64,000 bases of DNA from Manis javanica (taxonomy: Eukaryota; Chordata; Mammalia; Pholidota; Manidae), in the NCBI RefSeq assembly GCF_040802235.1, contig NC_133174.1:139367213-139431212 (forward strand), read 5' to 3'. The translations under genes and the position numbers were made by a program. Below the pieces are notes generated by a model that saw only the letters and a list, made by a program, of their open reading frames with translations, did no database searches and was not told the origin of the DNA. Shown here piece after piece: positions 63,501 to 64,000 of the stretch (the stretch's first letter is position 1; every line of letters starts with the position of its first letter).

Positions 63501-64000
63501 GAGGTTGGCCCAGCAACCAGCCCCTGCCCTGGACAGTCCAAAGCCTCGATGGCTTCAGCCACATGTGTATTTCGTCCCAGGGCTTGCCCCGTCTGGCTGC
63601 CTGTTCCTGCCAATCCCTGACCCATGCCTAAGGAGCCCGCCCAGAGCTGAGCCGTGGGCTGTGGCTCTAGGAGACAATTGCATGTCATCCGTGCCTGCGA
63701 GGGATGGCTTCAGCCCCCTGCTTCTCGCTCTTCTACCCGCCGTGCGCCTATCCATGCCTGCTCCCGGTGGCCAGCACCCAGCACACACACATTCGGGCAA
63801 GCCCTGAGCCCCGAGCCCTGGCTGTGGCTCCTGGGAGATCTCTGCCTGGCATCCAGCACCCGCTGCCATTCCATTGCCACCCTGGGTGGCTCAGCTTACT
63901 ATCTCCGTCCAGTAAGCCCTTGCCGCAGAGATCCCAGGCTGGAGGCCCAGTACTTGGGGGTCCTGGCAGGGCCGAGGGCTGGGTTGCCTTGTCCCCTCCT
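60600..64000. other. No gene recognised to the end of the window
   Basis: Moderately GC-rich sequence, either intergenic or the first intron of a gene starting at the 57.5-kb CpG island. Open frames such as 62114-62932 have no domain, splice context or start-site support. A short A-rich stretch lies near 61578-61600. Confidence 0.5.

Overview
The window is nuclear DNA from a placental mammal. It carries two intron-containing genes head to head, CETN2 on the minus strand and NSDHL on the plus strand. This is the arrangement found at human Xq28, so the region is very probably X-chromosomal. Most of the remaining sequence is mammalian interspersed repeats: MIR, L2, several generations of L1, hAT-type MER elements and MaLR-type LTRs. 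I see no Alu, B1/B2, carnivore tRNA-Lys SINE, ruminant Bov or equid ERE element. A young L1 tail is present. That suggests a laurasiatherian-like mammal poor in lineage-specific SINEs. A pangolin is one possibility, but this is only a weak inference.

Layout. 1-2.87 kb: an LTR-like relic, a degenerate pyrimidine-rich tandem array and unassigned sequence. 2.87-6.99 kb: CETN2 (five exons, 172 aa). 6.65-7.7 kb: a CpG island that serves as a shared bidirectional promoter. 7.2-29.6 kb: NSDHL (non-coding exon 1 plus seven coding exons, 361 aa), with repeat-rich introns. 29.6-34.05 kb: a large antisense L1 with its 5' UTR, ORF1 and most of ORF2, but no 3' end. 34-57 kb: intergenic DNA dominated by old, often nested repeats. 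57.4-57.9 kb: a second CpG island, possibly the promoter of the next gene (ZNF185 is expected here by human synteny, but no ZNF185 coding exon is visible). 58-64 kb: intergenic or first-intron sequence with no gene I can support.

Both genes are complete at the coding level. All coding junctions join in phase, and CETN2 has exactly the length of human CETN2. NSDHL is exactly 12 residues shorter than the 373-aa human protein. The deficit falls at the end of coding exon 2, where a strong upstream splice donor appears to have replaced the donor position used in human. CETN2 (centriole, XPC DNA repair, mRNA export) and NSDHL (cholesterol synthesis at the ER and lipid droplets) are not known to share a pathway. 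Their link here is the common promoter.

I found no undescribed biological system. The most useful observations are the NSDHL N-terminal splice change, a GC-AG intron in CETN2, an L1 that kept its 5' end but lost its 3' end next to the NSDHL poly(A) site, two unexplained short local duplications, and a few well-preserved nested insertions.
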